NCBI GenBank assembly: GCA_003952965.2
Contig: CM025856.1
Span: 6,909,239-6,973,238, forward strand
Length of the DNA stretch: 64,000 bases
Reading direction: 5' to 3'
Source: Morella rubra
Taxonomy: Eukaryota > Streptophyta > Magnoliopsida > Fagales > Myricaceae
The number at the start of each line of letters is the position of its first letter. The stretch's first letter is position 1. Shown here in pieces: positions 11,700 to 23,639 of this stretch. A model generated the notes under the pieces. It saw only the letters and a list, made by a program, of their open reading frames with translations, searched no databases and was not told where the DNA came from. A program made the position numbers and the translations under genes.

Positions 11700-13437
11700 G
11701 AGGACCTTTCGCGAATAATAAATATTTCGTCGGGTATTTTCTTTGTTTGTTGTACTCGTTTTGTTAGGTATATTGGGTCGGATCTGAGGTGTGGGTGATC
11801 CGGAAGTGGTGGGCGGGAGACGGGAAATAACGAGCTGCGGTTGTGAGATGAACGGTCAAAATAAGAGTCAACCCCTACTGAATCGCTGTCAGAAATCCCA
11901 AAACCCCCCCTACAAACAACTATAGAGAATATCCATTCTCTGGATTTCTTTGTTTTTTCTTTCCTGAACTTTGAAAATAATCATATCATCCATCCATATG
12001 CATTGTATCAAATGGTCTCTAATTATATAGCTTTTGTTGCAGACATTCGAGTAATTTGCAAGTGAACATCTTAAAATGTCTTTAGATTCAACAAGTTTGT
12101 AGCACATAATGTAGGGCGTGTGGTGTTTGTGTGGCCAAAACTGTAGTCTAATAAAATAATTTTAAAATAATCACTTTCTTCGAATTAAATTATCTCTTTT
12201 CATTATAATATATATAAAAAAATTTATTTAAATCGTCTCTCTTTTCATAACTCTCGTAAAACCAAAAATTTGACTACCTCAGAAATTTAGTTCACAAACA
12301 TCAGTTATCCTCTTCTGAGCAGGATTGTCCCATTCATATGATTTGAGCTTAGTTACTTTTAATTACTATGCCTACGACATATGGCCTCTCTTGGTTTTTC
12401 ATACATAACTTTGTTCTTTTCGTTTCTTCTTTTTAACTTCTTTAATATATAAATCACAAACTTGGAGGTACCATCCATGTAAGGTGTTGACTACTCATTG
12501 GTCTAAATGTACACGCACGGTACTCGATCAAATTCCACGTGTACAGTAGGTATGCACATGGGGTGAATCAATCTGCTACATATCACTATGATTTCTCAAA
12601 TCAATTATATTGTCTTTGGAATAATCTTGTGACTTTATTATTGCCTAAATAGAAAAAAAATAGTCCATTAAAGACCCCCCCCAAAAAAAAAAAAGAGATA
12701 AGAGAGTCAGTGATATTTCTTTCTTCTAATTTATTTCTTGGCCCCCCATAAATAACTGCGCCCACAAATTTGTTCATTTTTCCCTCATTAAGACACTGTA
12801 CAACGTATTTCTTCTTCCCATTTCTTGAGAAACAAGCAATTGATTACAATATTTTTGCTCTCATTATCCTCTATAGAACCGCAGTGTTTATTAGTGTATT
12901 TAAATTCATTTTTAAAAACGATTTTAAGGGTTTTTCTTTTTCCCAGTGATTTGATGTGACATTTGGATATATTTAAAATGCAATTGGAATTTGCATAGTA
13001 CTATTGGAGAAAATCTTGATGACTAATTCTTCTCAAGATTAAATTCCTATTTTAATTCAGTGTAAAGGTCAACGTAAGTATAGCTCGACTTTTATAATCT
13101 GTATAATTTTATGTTACATACAAATCAAACAATTATCAGGTTAAAAATTTTTAAGGGTGACAAAAAAAATAGTAACCCTTAGTTTTAAATTTAATATCTT
13201 AGAGAAAATAAATCAATAAAGCCTAAACCTGACCAATTTTTTCAAGTTATTTCAATAAAATTTTGATAAAAGGATAAGAAATACAAAACGTACGCACATG
13301 CATTTAAAAAAATCGGAAATTAACCTCACACTGTAAAATTCTCTATGAGAATCATCCCCTATAAAAAGTCTGCAAAATAAGGGCCCTTGCGGAAAGCAGA
13401 ACATAGGACCAGCTTTAATCATTCCCAAATCCCAAGG
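11700..13437. other. Intergenic, upstream of BTB gene
   Basis: Mostly AT-rich and without a credible gene. It holds a probable MITE at about 12123-12301 (listed separately), short homopolymer runs near 12675, and the BTB gene's 5' flank. Confidence 0.4.
12123..12301. repeat. Probable small MITE
   Basis: The ends form an imperfect inverted repeat: GGTGTTTGTG at the left and CACAAACATC at the right, with an AT-rich interior and no ORF. No target duplication was resolved. Confidence 0.35.
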
Positions 13438-13781
13438 ATGGCGATGCAATTGCAACGGAGACGGTGCATAACGGAGATACGTGAACCGGAGATTGAGTCG
13501 GAGGAGGAGGCGATGCTGTGCGTGTCGTGTCAGGGGGAGTACAATGCAGAGGACGCGGGCACGTGCAAGGAGTGCTACGAGGAGGCGAACGAGACGGAGG
13601 AGGAGCTGAAGAGGGAGATCGAGGAGTTGAAGGCCAAGGTCGCTTTCCTCAGGTTTTGGTCTCCCCTCGACCTCCACTACCAACCGGGCCGGCCCAGTGG
13701 GCCCCGCTTCACCGATGTCGTCCTTGTCGCCTCCTCAGAGGACCCCTCTGCGAGCTCGGCCTCCCGTCCCCACACATTTTG

Positions 13782-13961
13782 GGGCGTTTGTTTGCTAATT
13801 TTTTAAGAGTCAAAATTTTTACCATACCAAACACATTTCACAACAATAAACTTTATACTTTTATACATATACTTCACATTTTTCATTCTAATAAATTTCA
13901 ACATTCAAAATATTCTCAAAATTTTAAAAATATTCTCTAAAATTTCGGTAAACAAACGCCC
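13782..13961. mobile_element. MITE inside BTB exon 1
   Basis: 180 bp bounded by GGGCGTTTGTTTGC and its near-complement GTAAACAAACGCCC, with an AT-rich interior. It sits where the family protein should continue with VPAHKAVL. The remnant TTCTGG|TCAGC at 13975 looks like the old exon end and donor. No clean target duplication was seen. The termini resemble those of the larger element at 43270. Confidence 0.65.
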
Positions 13962-14474
13962 TTATATCATACCCTTCTGGTCAGCAACCAACCCTTCTTT
14001 TTTCATTTTTTTTGTGTTATTGTGGGCAGGGGTATACACCTATTGAAATAATTATATTAAATTCCTTCTGGTGGATGACTGAACCCATATACATGTTAAT
14101 GTAGTTTGGTATGTAAAATAATCAACTTTAATTACCCCTTTGTGAATCTGAACTTTGATTAATCATGAAGTTGAGAAACAGCGGAGGAGAAGACTTCAAT
14201 TTTGAAAACAAAGCGTGCTACCTGGCTGCTCTACTACTTATACACGAAGACTTGCTAATTATTTTATTCATTTTACTGAAGCGTTGCCTTTGCTTCTGAA
14301 TATATCGAGTGTGGCTGCACTTGTTCCTAAATATCATTAATTTGAGTGAGCATATTTTATTTATTCTTGTAGCTATCGCAAATTCTGGTTCTTTGTGTTT
14401 TGTGGATGTGAACCTGAGTATGATTCGATTAGCTTTTTTTAGGTATAACTTAGCGGTAATGAAAATGTTATATT

Positions 14475-14708
14475 AACCCTAGAGGGTTGGCCTAAGTGGT
14501 TCAGGCTTGAACTTTGGTGGTGTGTTCTCTTTGAGGTCCTAAGTTTAAAACCTCATTGTTGCTACCAACCCTTTGGGGTCAAAACTTTTAGCCACGTAAT
14601 TGCCCGGTTTGTGTGGATGGGGAGATTGCACAGTCCTGAGATTAGTCGATATGCGTTTAAGTTTGTCCAGACACCTATTAGAAAAAAAAAAAAGAAAAGA
14701 AAAAAAAG
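14475..14708 (+). mobile_element. tRNA-derived SINE in BTB intron
   Basis: Body with a pol III box A-like TGGCCTAAGTGGTT and a degenerate box B-like GGTCCTAAGTTTAAAACC, ending in an A-rich tail from about 14682. Perfect 9-bp direct repeats TGTTATATT flank it at 14466-14474 and 14709-14717. No ORF. The layout resembles plant Au-like SINEs. Confidence 0.8.
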
Positions 14709-15234
14709 TGTTATATTTGATGCTAAATATCATTAGAGATTTGATCGGTTGGTTTAACTTATTCTTACACTTTTTCGTGGGGAATCAGGTTAACCGTTCC
14801 CCAGTGTTCAAGGCTATGCTTGAGAATGAAATGGAAGAAAGCCGAAGTGGCACCATCAAGATTTGTGATGTGTCCTATGATGTCCTCTGCGCCTTTGTCA
14901 ACTATTTTACACTGCTGAAGCGTGGCTCGATGATCAGATGGCTTGTGACCTTTTAGTGTTGGCTGAAAAGTACCAGGCAAGGCATCTCAAGGCATATTGT
15001 GAGAAGTTCTTGGTGTCGAGATTGAGCTGGGAGAATTCTATCGCGAGCTACGGGTTTGCCCACCGGCACAATGCCAAGCATCTGCTTGAGGCTGCTTTGT
15101 CATTGATCATGGACAACATGGACAAGCTTACTAAAATGGAGGAGTACTCGGAGCTTGTCGAGAAGGATCCACGGCTTATAGTGGAAATCTTTGAAGCTTA
15201 TCTCTCCAAACAGGTTAATACTGCTGCCCACTAG

Positions 15235-16086
15235 GATTCTTCAATGAAGCAATAGACAATTACGGGGTTTTCTTGGTAGGCTGGAGAGAAGCAACGATTG
15301 CTTTTGATCTTGGGATATGGATGCTTGATCAGAATTCATGTTGTTGGGTCGGAAAGCTTTGTAATTGGATTTTGGTCCAAAATTTGGAATGTGTCTGGCT
15401 TATCTGTCCTGCAGTGTTGAATGATTTGCTTTCCTCCAAATCTCGACAAGTCCATTGTGAATAATAGGTGAAAATTCGAAGCTGACTGGCTGCAAAATGT
15501 TGTTTTTTGCCTATGACAAGCACTAGCACTAGCGTTTGGACCGTCTATCACCAGTTCTTAACAATACTTCTACGGTCTACAGCTGGCTTTTTGTAATAAA
15601 CATTGGAATTGCCATTTCATGACATTCTTATGCTAACATGCGGCTTTTCTTTCATTATTGTCATCCATTTTCTGATGCTTGCTTTGAAATTAATGGAAGA
15701 GGAGTGTACGTCTGTTAAATATCGAAAAGCTAAATGGTTAAAGTCGAAGTGTCCTGCAACAAGAGAAGCGTGCCAAATAGCTATGGCTTTTGGTATTCCA
15801 AAAGTATTATTTCCCGAAGCTCATGTGGGAGCCGTGTTTTTAATATCTACAAAGTATGTGTTGGGAAATAGACAGATATAAAAGGAGCCACACAGCAATC
15901 AAGGAAGTGAATGAAATCTTAGTAGCCGGCAACGATCAAGGCAGCTGGAAACTAAGAAAGCTTGCAGTAGATGGTGCCCACTTAATTGGTAATTCCATGT
16001 CCAACAAACCCTGCTCCTACCTGTCTTTAGATGTGCCCGTCCCCTAGTTTATTACGCCTTTTGCCTTTTCTCCTTTTTCTTTTTGC
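15235..16086. other. Region between BTB gene and PMT copy B
   Basis: Holds the BTB 3' flank. Short ORFs at 15603-15881 and 15856-16047 show no recognisable domain. From about 16087 the sequence becomes duplicated with 34766 onward, marking the left edge of the PMT duplicate. Confidence 0.4.
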
Positions 16087-16804
16087 CCTCATGCTCTCTT
16101 CTGGGAAATAAAGAAAAAAGGAAGTTATTTAGATCACTATATGCAGGAAAGCTGGTTTCCATAGTACTCAATCTATGTAGTAAGAACCATATACTGTATG
16201 ATAAATCATAAGAACAAAAGGTCATAAGGAAAACATTTTCTTTCAAAATCACATAAATATTCGTAACTTTCTTAATCTAATGCTGTAAGCTTCGGACTAA
16301 TAAGTTAATAAGCTATTATTGTCCAATATAATGTACGAATGAAGATTACAAAAAAACCATGAGCTATGAGTTAGTTGCAGTGCTTTCGCTTTTGCTGAGA
16401 CTTCGGGGAGAGTCCTTTCACATTCTGAATGAATCATTATGGGGGTTAAAGAAGACACGAATTGCTTACTACCCGGTTTTCCCACAATCAAGCAAATCAC
16501 ATACGTTTTTCACATATTAAGAGCCTCCATCTTGAATGTGGACCCTCGCCAGTGTCGCGTAGCACTGGCACCCATCCCAAGGCAGATGCAATTTCTTTCA
16601 CTTCATCAATAACATCCACCGTGTCTTGTATATAAACAAGCCCATCTGGTCTTAGCATCCGATCCATTTCAAGCATAATGGTTGAGGTACCACATTTGTT
16701 CCTGACACAAAAGATTTAGTCGAAAATTTGATTATACAACGATATAAGGTGCAATTTGCATTAATGGAGACAGATGCGAAACTGAGAAAGAGCTGAACTG
16801 GTAC

Positions 16805-16901
16805 CTCTTTTTCTCAACGGAATAGACCATTTGCAGAACCATTTCTTGCATGCTCACACAGGTCACTACAGTTCTTTAGGGGTGCATCAAACGGCTCACA
16901 C
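16805..16901 (-). pseudogene. Defective exon 8 of PMT copy B
   Basis: Same splice borders as exon 8 of copy C (35482-35559) but 19 bases longer. The segment encoding [11 protein letters not shown] in copy C is replaced by unrelated sequence, and two bases are missing near 16821. Net change is not a multiple of three, giving an in-frame stop before the exon end. Confidence 0.85.
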
Positions 16902-19080
16902 CTGGAAATGAAATTTTGAATTCACTTCTCATTTTTTAGTTACAGTTATAAGCAATGGGGAAAGTTAGCTTTTGTCACAGCTTTTTCAAACTATACACGG
17001 ATAATCTTGCGTAGCATCCAGTTACATTGAGAAACCGTAAACAATTCAATTCGAAAAGATTTGGTCTTAAAACTGGCTTTATCATCTGCCAAAGTTATCT
17101 AGTGTGCTTCAATTCTCCAATTCTCATTTCCTCTCTGCACTAACACCATGAAATCCATAGAGCTCAATTTTCTCTTGGTGTTTACGTAGATTACATTGAG
17201 AAGGCTCTTCTTCCAACATGGTTGTGGTAGAGTTTATGTCTTACCATGGAAATTATATGTTTTTTATTTGTTACCACAGTAACATTCATCATTATGGCCT
17301 CTTGAGAACTGCATCCATGTTTTTCCTTTTTCTCCTCACAAGAAGAGGGGGATTTTTGACTAGTCTTAATCACCATGATATGGTGAGGGTCAACAGAGTC
17401 CCAGTGTAAAAGCTATAGAACAAGCTCGCAAATAAACAAAAGAAGCTGCAATCATGAAGCAGATAGCTGAATGCGGAAAGCACATACCAGTCATGCCTAA
17501 CTCCTATAAGCCCACGGTCATAGATAACAGGCAACGTATTGGGCCCACTGACAGGAACAACGTTCATAACCCAGCAATCAATCTGGAAATCATGCAAACC
17601 TGCTGCAAACCTGCCAAAGTCAAATTGCATTTAAATTCTCTCCAAGCATGTAGAAAACATAAAACTATCAGCAGCTCGAAACATCTATTTCTATGTAGAA
17701 GTGTGTCAAAGATATCAAGAGTTATGTAATGGCGTACCCTCCATATCCAGCTCTCATGTCCATCACATTTCTTAGTTTAAGCCCTTTCCAGCGGAATACA
17801 CGAACATAAGCGTCTATTATCTCGTTCCAATATTTAGACTCTGCCTTGTATATCTCCTTTCTGGATTTGTAGGCATCCATTTCTATGCTCTGGAGCCTGT
17901 CTGGTGGATAGTGAAGGCGTGCAGGCCACGTAGTTACGTTAACTCCATATCCATTCTCTGGCAATGGGGTGACGCATGCCTTCAAACCAATGTACCTGCC
18001 GAAAATACTCCAATTGTCAAGGTTATGTAATTTACTTTGACTCAATCTTCTCCTGCACAACTAGTTAAGCCTTTACTTAGCTTTTGCGGTCTATCAAAGT
18101 TACTGGGCACACTGTATGTGCAATAAAGCAACCAGATCTACTGGCAAAAATTTACATGCAGAAGTTCAACCAAGATACTTCATTTTATATCTTTCAACAG
18201 TGTTACTAAAAATGAAAACCTCACTGTTTCTGGCCGAAGTTCTTGCCGGTTTAAAGAGGCATCTGACTATCAGAATGCAGATTTTGGGTACTCATGTTCC
18301 TACTTTATCTATTTTAAATGCTATTGGACAACTTTACTACTGGAGTCCTTTTTTCCCCACTTTTCCTTGATAGGTCCATGATGTACATTCCCCTGCTGCA
18401 TTCGTTTCCCTTAATTTTCCCTACAGTCAAATTGCCCATAAACAAAGAAAAGAAGACAAACAGAATAAATAATGTTTCATTCCCTACAACTCAACTCAAC
18501 TAAAGACGGGCTAAATTGGACTATCCATGAGGCCAAAATGTGGACAATATTACGAATTAACACATTAAGGCTTTGCCACATGTTTATGTTTTCGCTCCAA
18601 TGAAAACAGATTCTCTCGTAACTTTTAAGAGATCAACTTTGTAAAGACTATAATAGCGTCACAGGTCATGCACCGAAGAGAATCATAATTGATCTGGATT
18701 GACATGCAAAAATCTGTGTATTGTATGCTGTGCAACTAAAGAAAGTAAACTCCAAGGAGTGAAGTAGTTCATACCAAACATGTCTGGATCATCATTAGAA
18801 TCACATAATGGAGGTTGCACTCTACTATCACGATTAAGATAGCAGCCGTTGTTCAAAGGTTTTTTCCATATAGCAATATATCCTTTCTTCTTTACTAGTT
18901 CCCAACAAATGCGAGTTGCCAGGTCCACCACTTCTGTAGATAAATTAGCCCAAAGGTGAATAAGCACAATTCAAAGACAGTGACAAACTCTCAGCTCCAA
19001 AGGTAGATGAGAATGGTTCTAATAAAATAGAAATCACCAGAACAGAGGGTTTTTTTTTTTTTTGTGGGATTTTTTTTGGG

Positions 19081-19107
19081 GAGGGGGAGAGAGAGAGAGA
19101 GAGAGAA
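19081..19107. repeat. GA microsatellite in PMT copy B intron
   Basis: Roughly 12 GA units following a T-rich and G-rich tract, inside the intron between exons 4 and 5. Confidence 0.8.
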
Positions 19108-21717
19108 AGCTCTTGGATGTCAACATCAATCTGGGGAATGACATTAAAAAGCCTGTAAAAGTGTAGACTAACACGGTAGTAATTGACAGCAATTGTTTTA
19201 AAGATAACGGATATTCATAATAACATTATCATGATGAGCTACCTCCCCATTGTCCTTGTAGGTTCTCTTGGTCTCTATGAACAGGCTCTCCTGCCCACAC
19301 AAAGTATCCTCCTCCCCTTAGCATCCTGTTGGCCTCAAGAAGCAGCTTTCCACCTCCATCACAAGCAAACAAGAAATGGACAATCAGTTTCAACGAGCTT
19401 TAGCCAACAAGTATCAAATACATTTACAACCTTTTTTCCTTTTATTTTCTTCCATTCGTTTTGAAGAGAAATGATGAAACTTCTGCAATAATCGCATCAG
19501 ATGTACCCTAGAGACTTCATAAAGAATACAGAATAATGGTCTGGTAGTTTATCATTATGCAGAAACATGTTCAAGATGTAGACTAGAGCATCTTGATACT
19601 GAAAATCTGAAAAGAGCAACTTCTAAGATATTAGAGGCCAAAAAAGGTTTTAATGCTATATATGCAGAGGGAAAAGGGAATACCATCAAGGGTCCAATTC
19701 ACTCCACATTCTAAACAATGGATGAAGTCAAAAGCCTGGCTTGGATACAACAGACGATGTGTAGCAAATGTTGCTATCATGGCAGGCACACCGCGCTCTA
19801 AAGCAAACTGAATCTGGTTCTCATGAACATCTTTTCGTGCTATTGACAGGGTAGTCACATTACGCTGCATCAACAAGGCACCAACATCTGCTACTCCACT
19901 ACCAATGTCTAAGGCTATTCTGGTCTTTTGCCCAAAAGCAATCTCAGGAACCATCTGTCCATTCAATGAAAAGGTGGAATCGCTGTGTGCAGATGAAAAC
20001 CAAAACATGATAATCATTACAGAAGAGACTAACCTTAGAAATCAGATTCAAGTGTTTATCTGTCCTTCCACCTCCCAAGAAAACGAACTTGTCATTACTT
20101 ATTGATGTCCATTTCTGGCCACCTTTATCCCCGACGAATTCTGCACGGGGTACATTACTCAACCACACCTGCAATTATATCTCGTACTTAGCCAAGAAAG
20201 AGGATGAAAAGAAACCCCTCTAAAGCTTATACCAGACAAAGCACCGATGTGGTGCAGACTGAAAACAAGAGAATGAATTGTAGACTTTAGGAAGCCACAA
20301 GTTAACTGGATTTCAGCCTATGCCACCTTGATAATTAAAAATCATACTCAGGAGGAGCCTTCATTATTTTCTGTCAGAAATTTCCAGGTCCTAAGCACAT
20401 AACTATATTTTTGGAAAGTCTGCACAACCAGCGTTGAGAGATCTGAGAATAGTACGTACGAAGGTGAAAAAGAAACATTATACAGTCAAAAAAGTGGAGC
20501 TGTTTTCACAATTAAGCATCATCTAGGACAAGCCCTTCCTCTTGCATGGCGTGCCAGCATTCCTACAAAACTTCCTTATTCCTTTGTCTAAACGTTGTGC
20601 TTAAACAATAAATGCTCCAGCATCTTCAGTTTACCCAAAAACAAAAACAATAAAATTGAGTTGTTTCTAGTTACTTCTATTATTAGATACTCAGGTTCTT
20701 GTAACAAGTGTCGCAGTTGGCTCTGAATTCTCATTGCCACCAAAAGCTTCCCGTACAAAATTTCTTATCAGTATCAATTTGTACAACCACTAGTTCTGGA
20801 TTCCATAATGCTTCTGAATCCTACATCTATCACCCGCATATCATTATCACAACATTTTCCCGTTGAGATTTGAAAGCACCTGTATGATTTCAAACCTCAA
20901 ACTTTCAACCTAATCCAAACCAAAAAAAAAAACGAACACCACATGCGCGAAACCCCTCATTCATTTGATCTAAACGACCAATACAAGACCAAATAATAAT
21001 TTTTTATCAATGCTAACCCCGTGGAAATAAAAGCAAACATTTTCTAAATCAAACTACCTCGTCTCGGCTCCTTGGCCACGGTATTCGAACCTGATACCGC
21101 TCCGGCCTCGGTACGACGCAATCCAACCCCTTCCCTTCCTCCGGACAATGCCGCTCGTACTTCTCTACACTGTCACCCAAATTCAGCCGCCTAATCTCAT
21201 CCACGTTGTCCAAACACGGTACATAGTCACGCATACTCTGGTCACACACCTCATACTTCTCAACCTTAACACTGCCACCACCGCCAACTTTCTCCTCCTC
21301 TGTCTCAGCGGCCCAACGCTTCAACTCGTCATCCGTGATACTCTCATCTATCTCTCCAACCTCGAAGTCCAGCGTCATCGCTCCCGTCTCGTCTACTATC
21401 CCCATCCTGATCAATATGTCCACCGGCGGCGGCGGCGGATACTGAGGCGGAGACGGCGGAGGAAGAGGAGGCGGAGACGGCGGCAAAGACGTTTCTGTGG
21501 CGAGAGGCAGCGGAGGAGGATTAGAAGGAGGAGGCAGAGGAGACGGCGTCGTTCTGGTCAGAGGCGGGAGTGAGGAGAAGATCAGGGAAGGGTAACCGGC
21601 AGAGAAACGATCAAAGAGGAAGAATAGGGATAGGGAGAGAAGAGCAAAGGCAGTAATTTTGACGAAAGTCGGGCTCCTAACAGCCTCGCTCAGGTGAGCC
21701 ATGGTGATGGGTTTCAT

Positions 21718-21832
21718 GAGGAGCTAATTGCTTGTTTCTCGTGAAGATACGGGATAATTGAAACGGACATGGTGAGAAGCAGAGGAAGTGTCGGCAGAGC
21801 GTAGACGGTACGAATGTGTGCGGACTATGGGG

Positions 21833-21867
<35 letters not shown>

Positions 21868-22557
21868 AATCTATGGTAAGAGTGAGGAGATAGCGATGGC
21901 GTGTGGCTGTCTAGTTTGGATTTCGGTGACAGGTAGACCCCACGGCTGGGACCCACCATGAGTACTACTTCCCGTAACTGGGATGCTTATAGCAAGTGCC
22001 GATTTGGAAACTTCGGTGTCGGTCATATTAGTAAATTCCAGTCAGTCCAAATGGAAAAAATCTCACCTGATTTATACATGTCAACCAATATTTAATTTCC
22101 GATACCTCCGCTGCGATTGTTAAACAAAAATTTTAATAAAATTTTATTTTTATTAAACACATTTTAAAATTTTATTTTTATTTTTACCACTAATTCATCA
22201 ATTTCAGTAACACTTCATTTTTAACACCAACATAAAATTTTAACAAAATTTTGATAAAATTTTAAAAACAAACAAGCTGTCATTAATTTTAATTCTATCT
22301 TAAATTTTCAATGTTTGATTGTCTCTCTTAAACATTGAGCCGTCCAACCTAGCTTAAAGAGTGTTAAGTGAAATTAAAATTAATGAAAATCTATTATATT
22401 TTACTAATTGATTTGACAATTAATGGAAACATGTAATTATTTTATAAATGGTTAACATATGTTCTCATTAGACACGTTGAATTTTTTTTATTATAAGGTC
22501 ACTTGAATTGATGAAATGATCATTTAAAGACACAAAAAATTTACATGAATTAATCTA
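21718..22557. promoter_or_regulatory. 5' flank of PMT copy B
   Basis: Contains a GA microsatellite at about 21841-21866, about 125 bases upstream of the start codon, a common feature of plant core promoters and leaders, and the unoccupied hAT target ATAGCAAG near 21990. About 22110-22250 is AT-rich and palindromic, with AAAATTTTAA motifs at both ends, and is missing from unit A, so it is probably a small MITE. No TATA box was assigned. Confidence 0.45.
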
Positions 22558-23470
22558 GGAAAATTCAATTTTTGGTCATTAGGTTTTGACCCATTTTACA
22601 AATAAGTCAATAAGATTTTTTTTTCCCAATTTGTAGTCACTTAGTTTATGCAAATAAGTGGTTCTTCTGTTAGACTGTTATTTTGACTAACGAGAACCCT
22701 ATCCACATTAGCCACATTGCCCCTATCTAAGAAGACCGTCTAAGTCAATCAGAGAATTTTAGGAATTCCTCTACTGTGATTTGAAGAGAATGGGTGTCCA
22801 TTTGTTCACAGTAACCTACCACCCTTGCCCACCAATCATTATTTGTCCTTCAATGTGGCCACTAGCCTTTGTTCTTGCAAGAACATCCAATAGAGTTGTT
22901 TTCTCGGATCTATCGACACCCATCAATGCTGTAAGAACACTAGGTATTAAATTGGTCGTAACATCACAAAGAAGTAAGAGTTTCTTGCTAACAACTCCTT
23001 GTTCTCTCATTTCTTGGTGAAGAATAGAAATTGATGTTATTGCAACCTTAATCGTGCAACGGTTATATGAACTTTTGATGAAAAACCAGCAATCGAAATT
23101 ACACTAGAGAAATTGGTGATTCTTAAGAGATGCATGAAATGAAAATGTTCACAAAATCACAGTTCTCGAAGCTCGCAAGTCAGGACAGTTGGATGTTCAT
23201 GATTTGAAGGTGTTGCGTAAGAGGAATATTGGGTGTATGTTAGATTTGGGATTACTTTTTAACAAAAAGGTGCAAATTAGATTTTAATTCAGCCAGCAAT
23301 AGTATTGTTTTTAAATATTTTAGGTTGAGAGGGAAGTGATGTAGAAAAAACATGGGTGATAGGACAATATGGTTAACACCCTCAACGACTGAATTTTTTT
23401 TTAAAAAAATTTCTTAGTGACTAATTCGTAAAATATGTCAAAATTTAGTGATCAAAAATTAAATTTCCTA
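22558..23470. mobile_element. Pack-MULE-like element
   Basis: The first 57 bases, starting GGAAAATTCAATTTTTGGTC, closely match the reverse complement of the last 57, which start GGAAATTTAATTTTTGATC. Long terminal inverted repeats are characteristic of Mutator-like elements. Flanks carry ATTAATCTA (22549-22557) and AATAATCTA (23471-23479), a 9-bp duplication with one mismatch. Unit A has a single ATTAATCTAAG at about 3915 and no insert. No transposase ORF is visible; the interior carries a piece of an ABC transporter gene. Confidence 0.75.
22816..23010 (-). pseudogene. Captured ABCG/PDR transporter fragment
   Basis: Encodes a stretch resembling the second nucleotide-binding domain of plant full-size ABCG (PDR) transporters: LLLCDVTTNL, then VLTALMGV, then KTTLLDVLA and GHIEGQI. 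The family Walker A is GVSGAGKTTL; here it reads GVDRSEKTTL, losing the conserved glycine before the lysine. Only about 64 codons are present, with none of the rest of the transporter nearby. It is enclosed in a Mutator-like element, so capture is the likely origin. It cannot be a working transporter. Confidence 0.75.
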
Positions 23471-23639
23471 AATAATCTAAGATGAAACTTACCCTAAATA
23501 CTAGTTTGAAATTAGGCAATATCTCAAATACTAGTGGACTAATTAAAATATTTTATTTTAAAAAAATTTATCTATACGAAACCAATTTCTTTTTGTAGCC
23601 GGATTCTTTTCTTGGACATGGCTTTTCCTTTTCTCTGGT

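Larger units (their letters stand above)
13438..15234 (+). pseudogene. BTB/POZ-domain protein, At4g08455-like, broken
   Basis: Exon 1 (from 13438) encodes a Cys-rich start (MLCVSCQGEY, DAGTCKECYEEA), an acidic coiled coil (EEELKREIEELKAKVAFLRFW) and the BTB opening FTDVVLVAS. Exon 2 starts at 14789 after a CAG acceptor and encodes SPVFKAMLENEMEES, the BTB core, then helices ending in YLSKQVNTAAH. Family proteins are substrate adaptors for CUL3 ubiquitin ligases. Two lesions are visible: a 180-bp inverted-repeat insertion at 13782 replaces the conserved AHKAVL end of exon 1, and a one-base deletion near 14907 shifts frame inside the BTB domain, giving a stop at 14954-14956. An ATG at 14938 reopens the correct frame. 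A sequencing error could explain the deletion, but not the insertion. Confidence 0.8.
16497..21717 (-). pseudogene. PMT11-like methyltransferase copy B, nine exons, exon 8 broken
   Basis: Exons I can join: 21058-21717, 20034-20168, 19684-19954, 19243-19353, 18780-18933, 17738-17995, 17488-17610, 16805-16901 and 16497-16701. Phases agree through exon 7 with GT-AG borders. Order: anchor and proline-rich stem (exon 1), VWLSNVPRAEFV (2), SAM-binding core (3), [19 protein letters not shown] (4), [16 protein letters not shown] (5), [16 protein letters not shown] (6), [22 protein letters not shown] (7), [15 protein letters not shown] and a C-terminus ending CEKRM (9). Exon 8 is 97 bases instead of the 78 in copy C, with scrambled middle sequence and a stop after NGLF, removing exon 9. 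Motif I reads [11 protein letters not shown], where the family usually has LDIGCGVASFG. Most likely a decaying copy. Confidence 0.85.
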
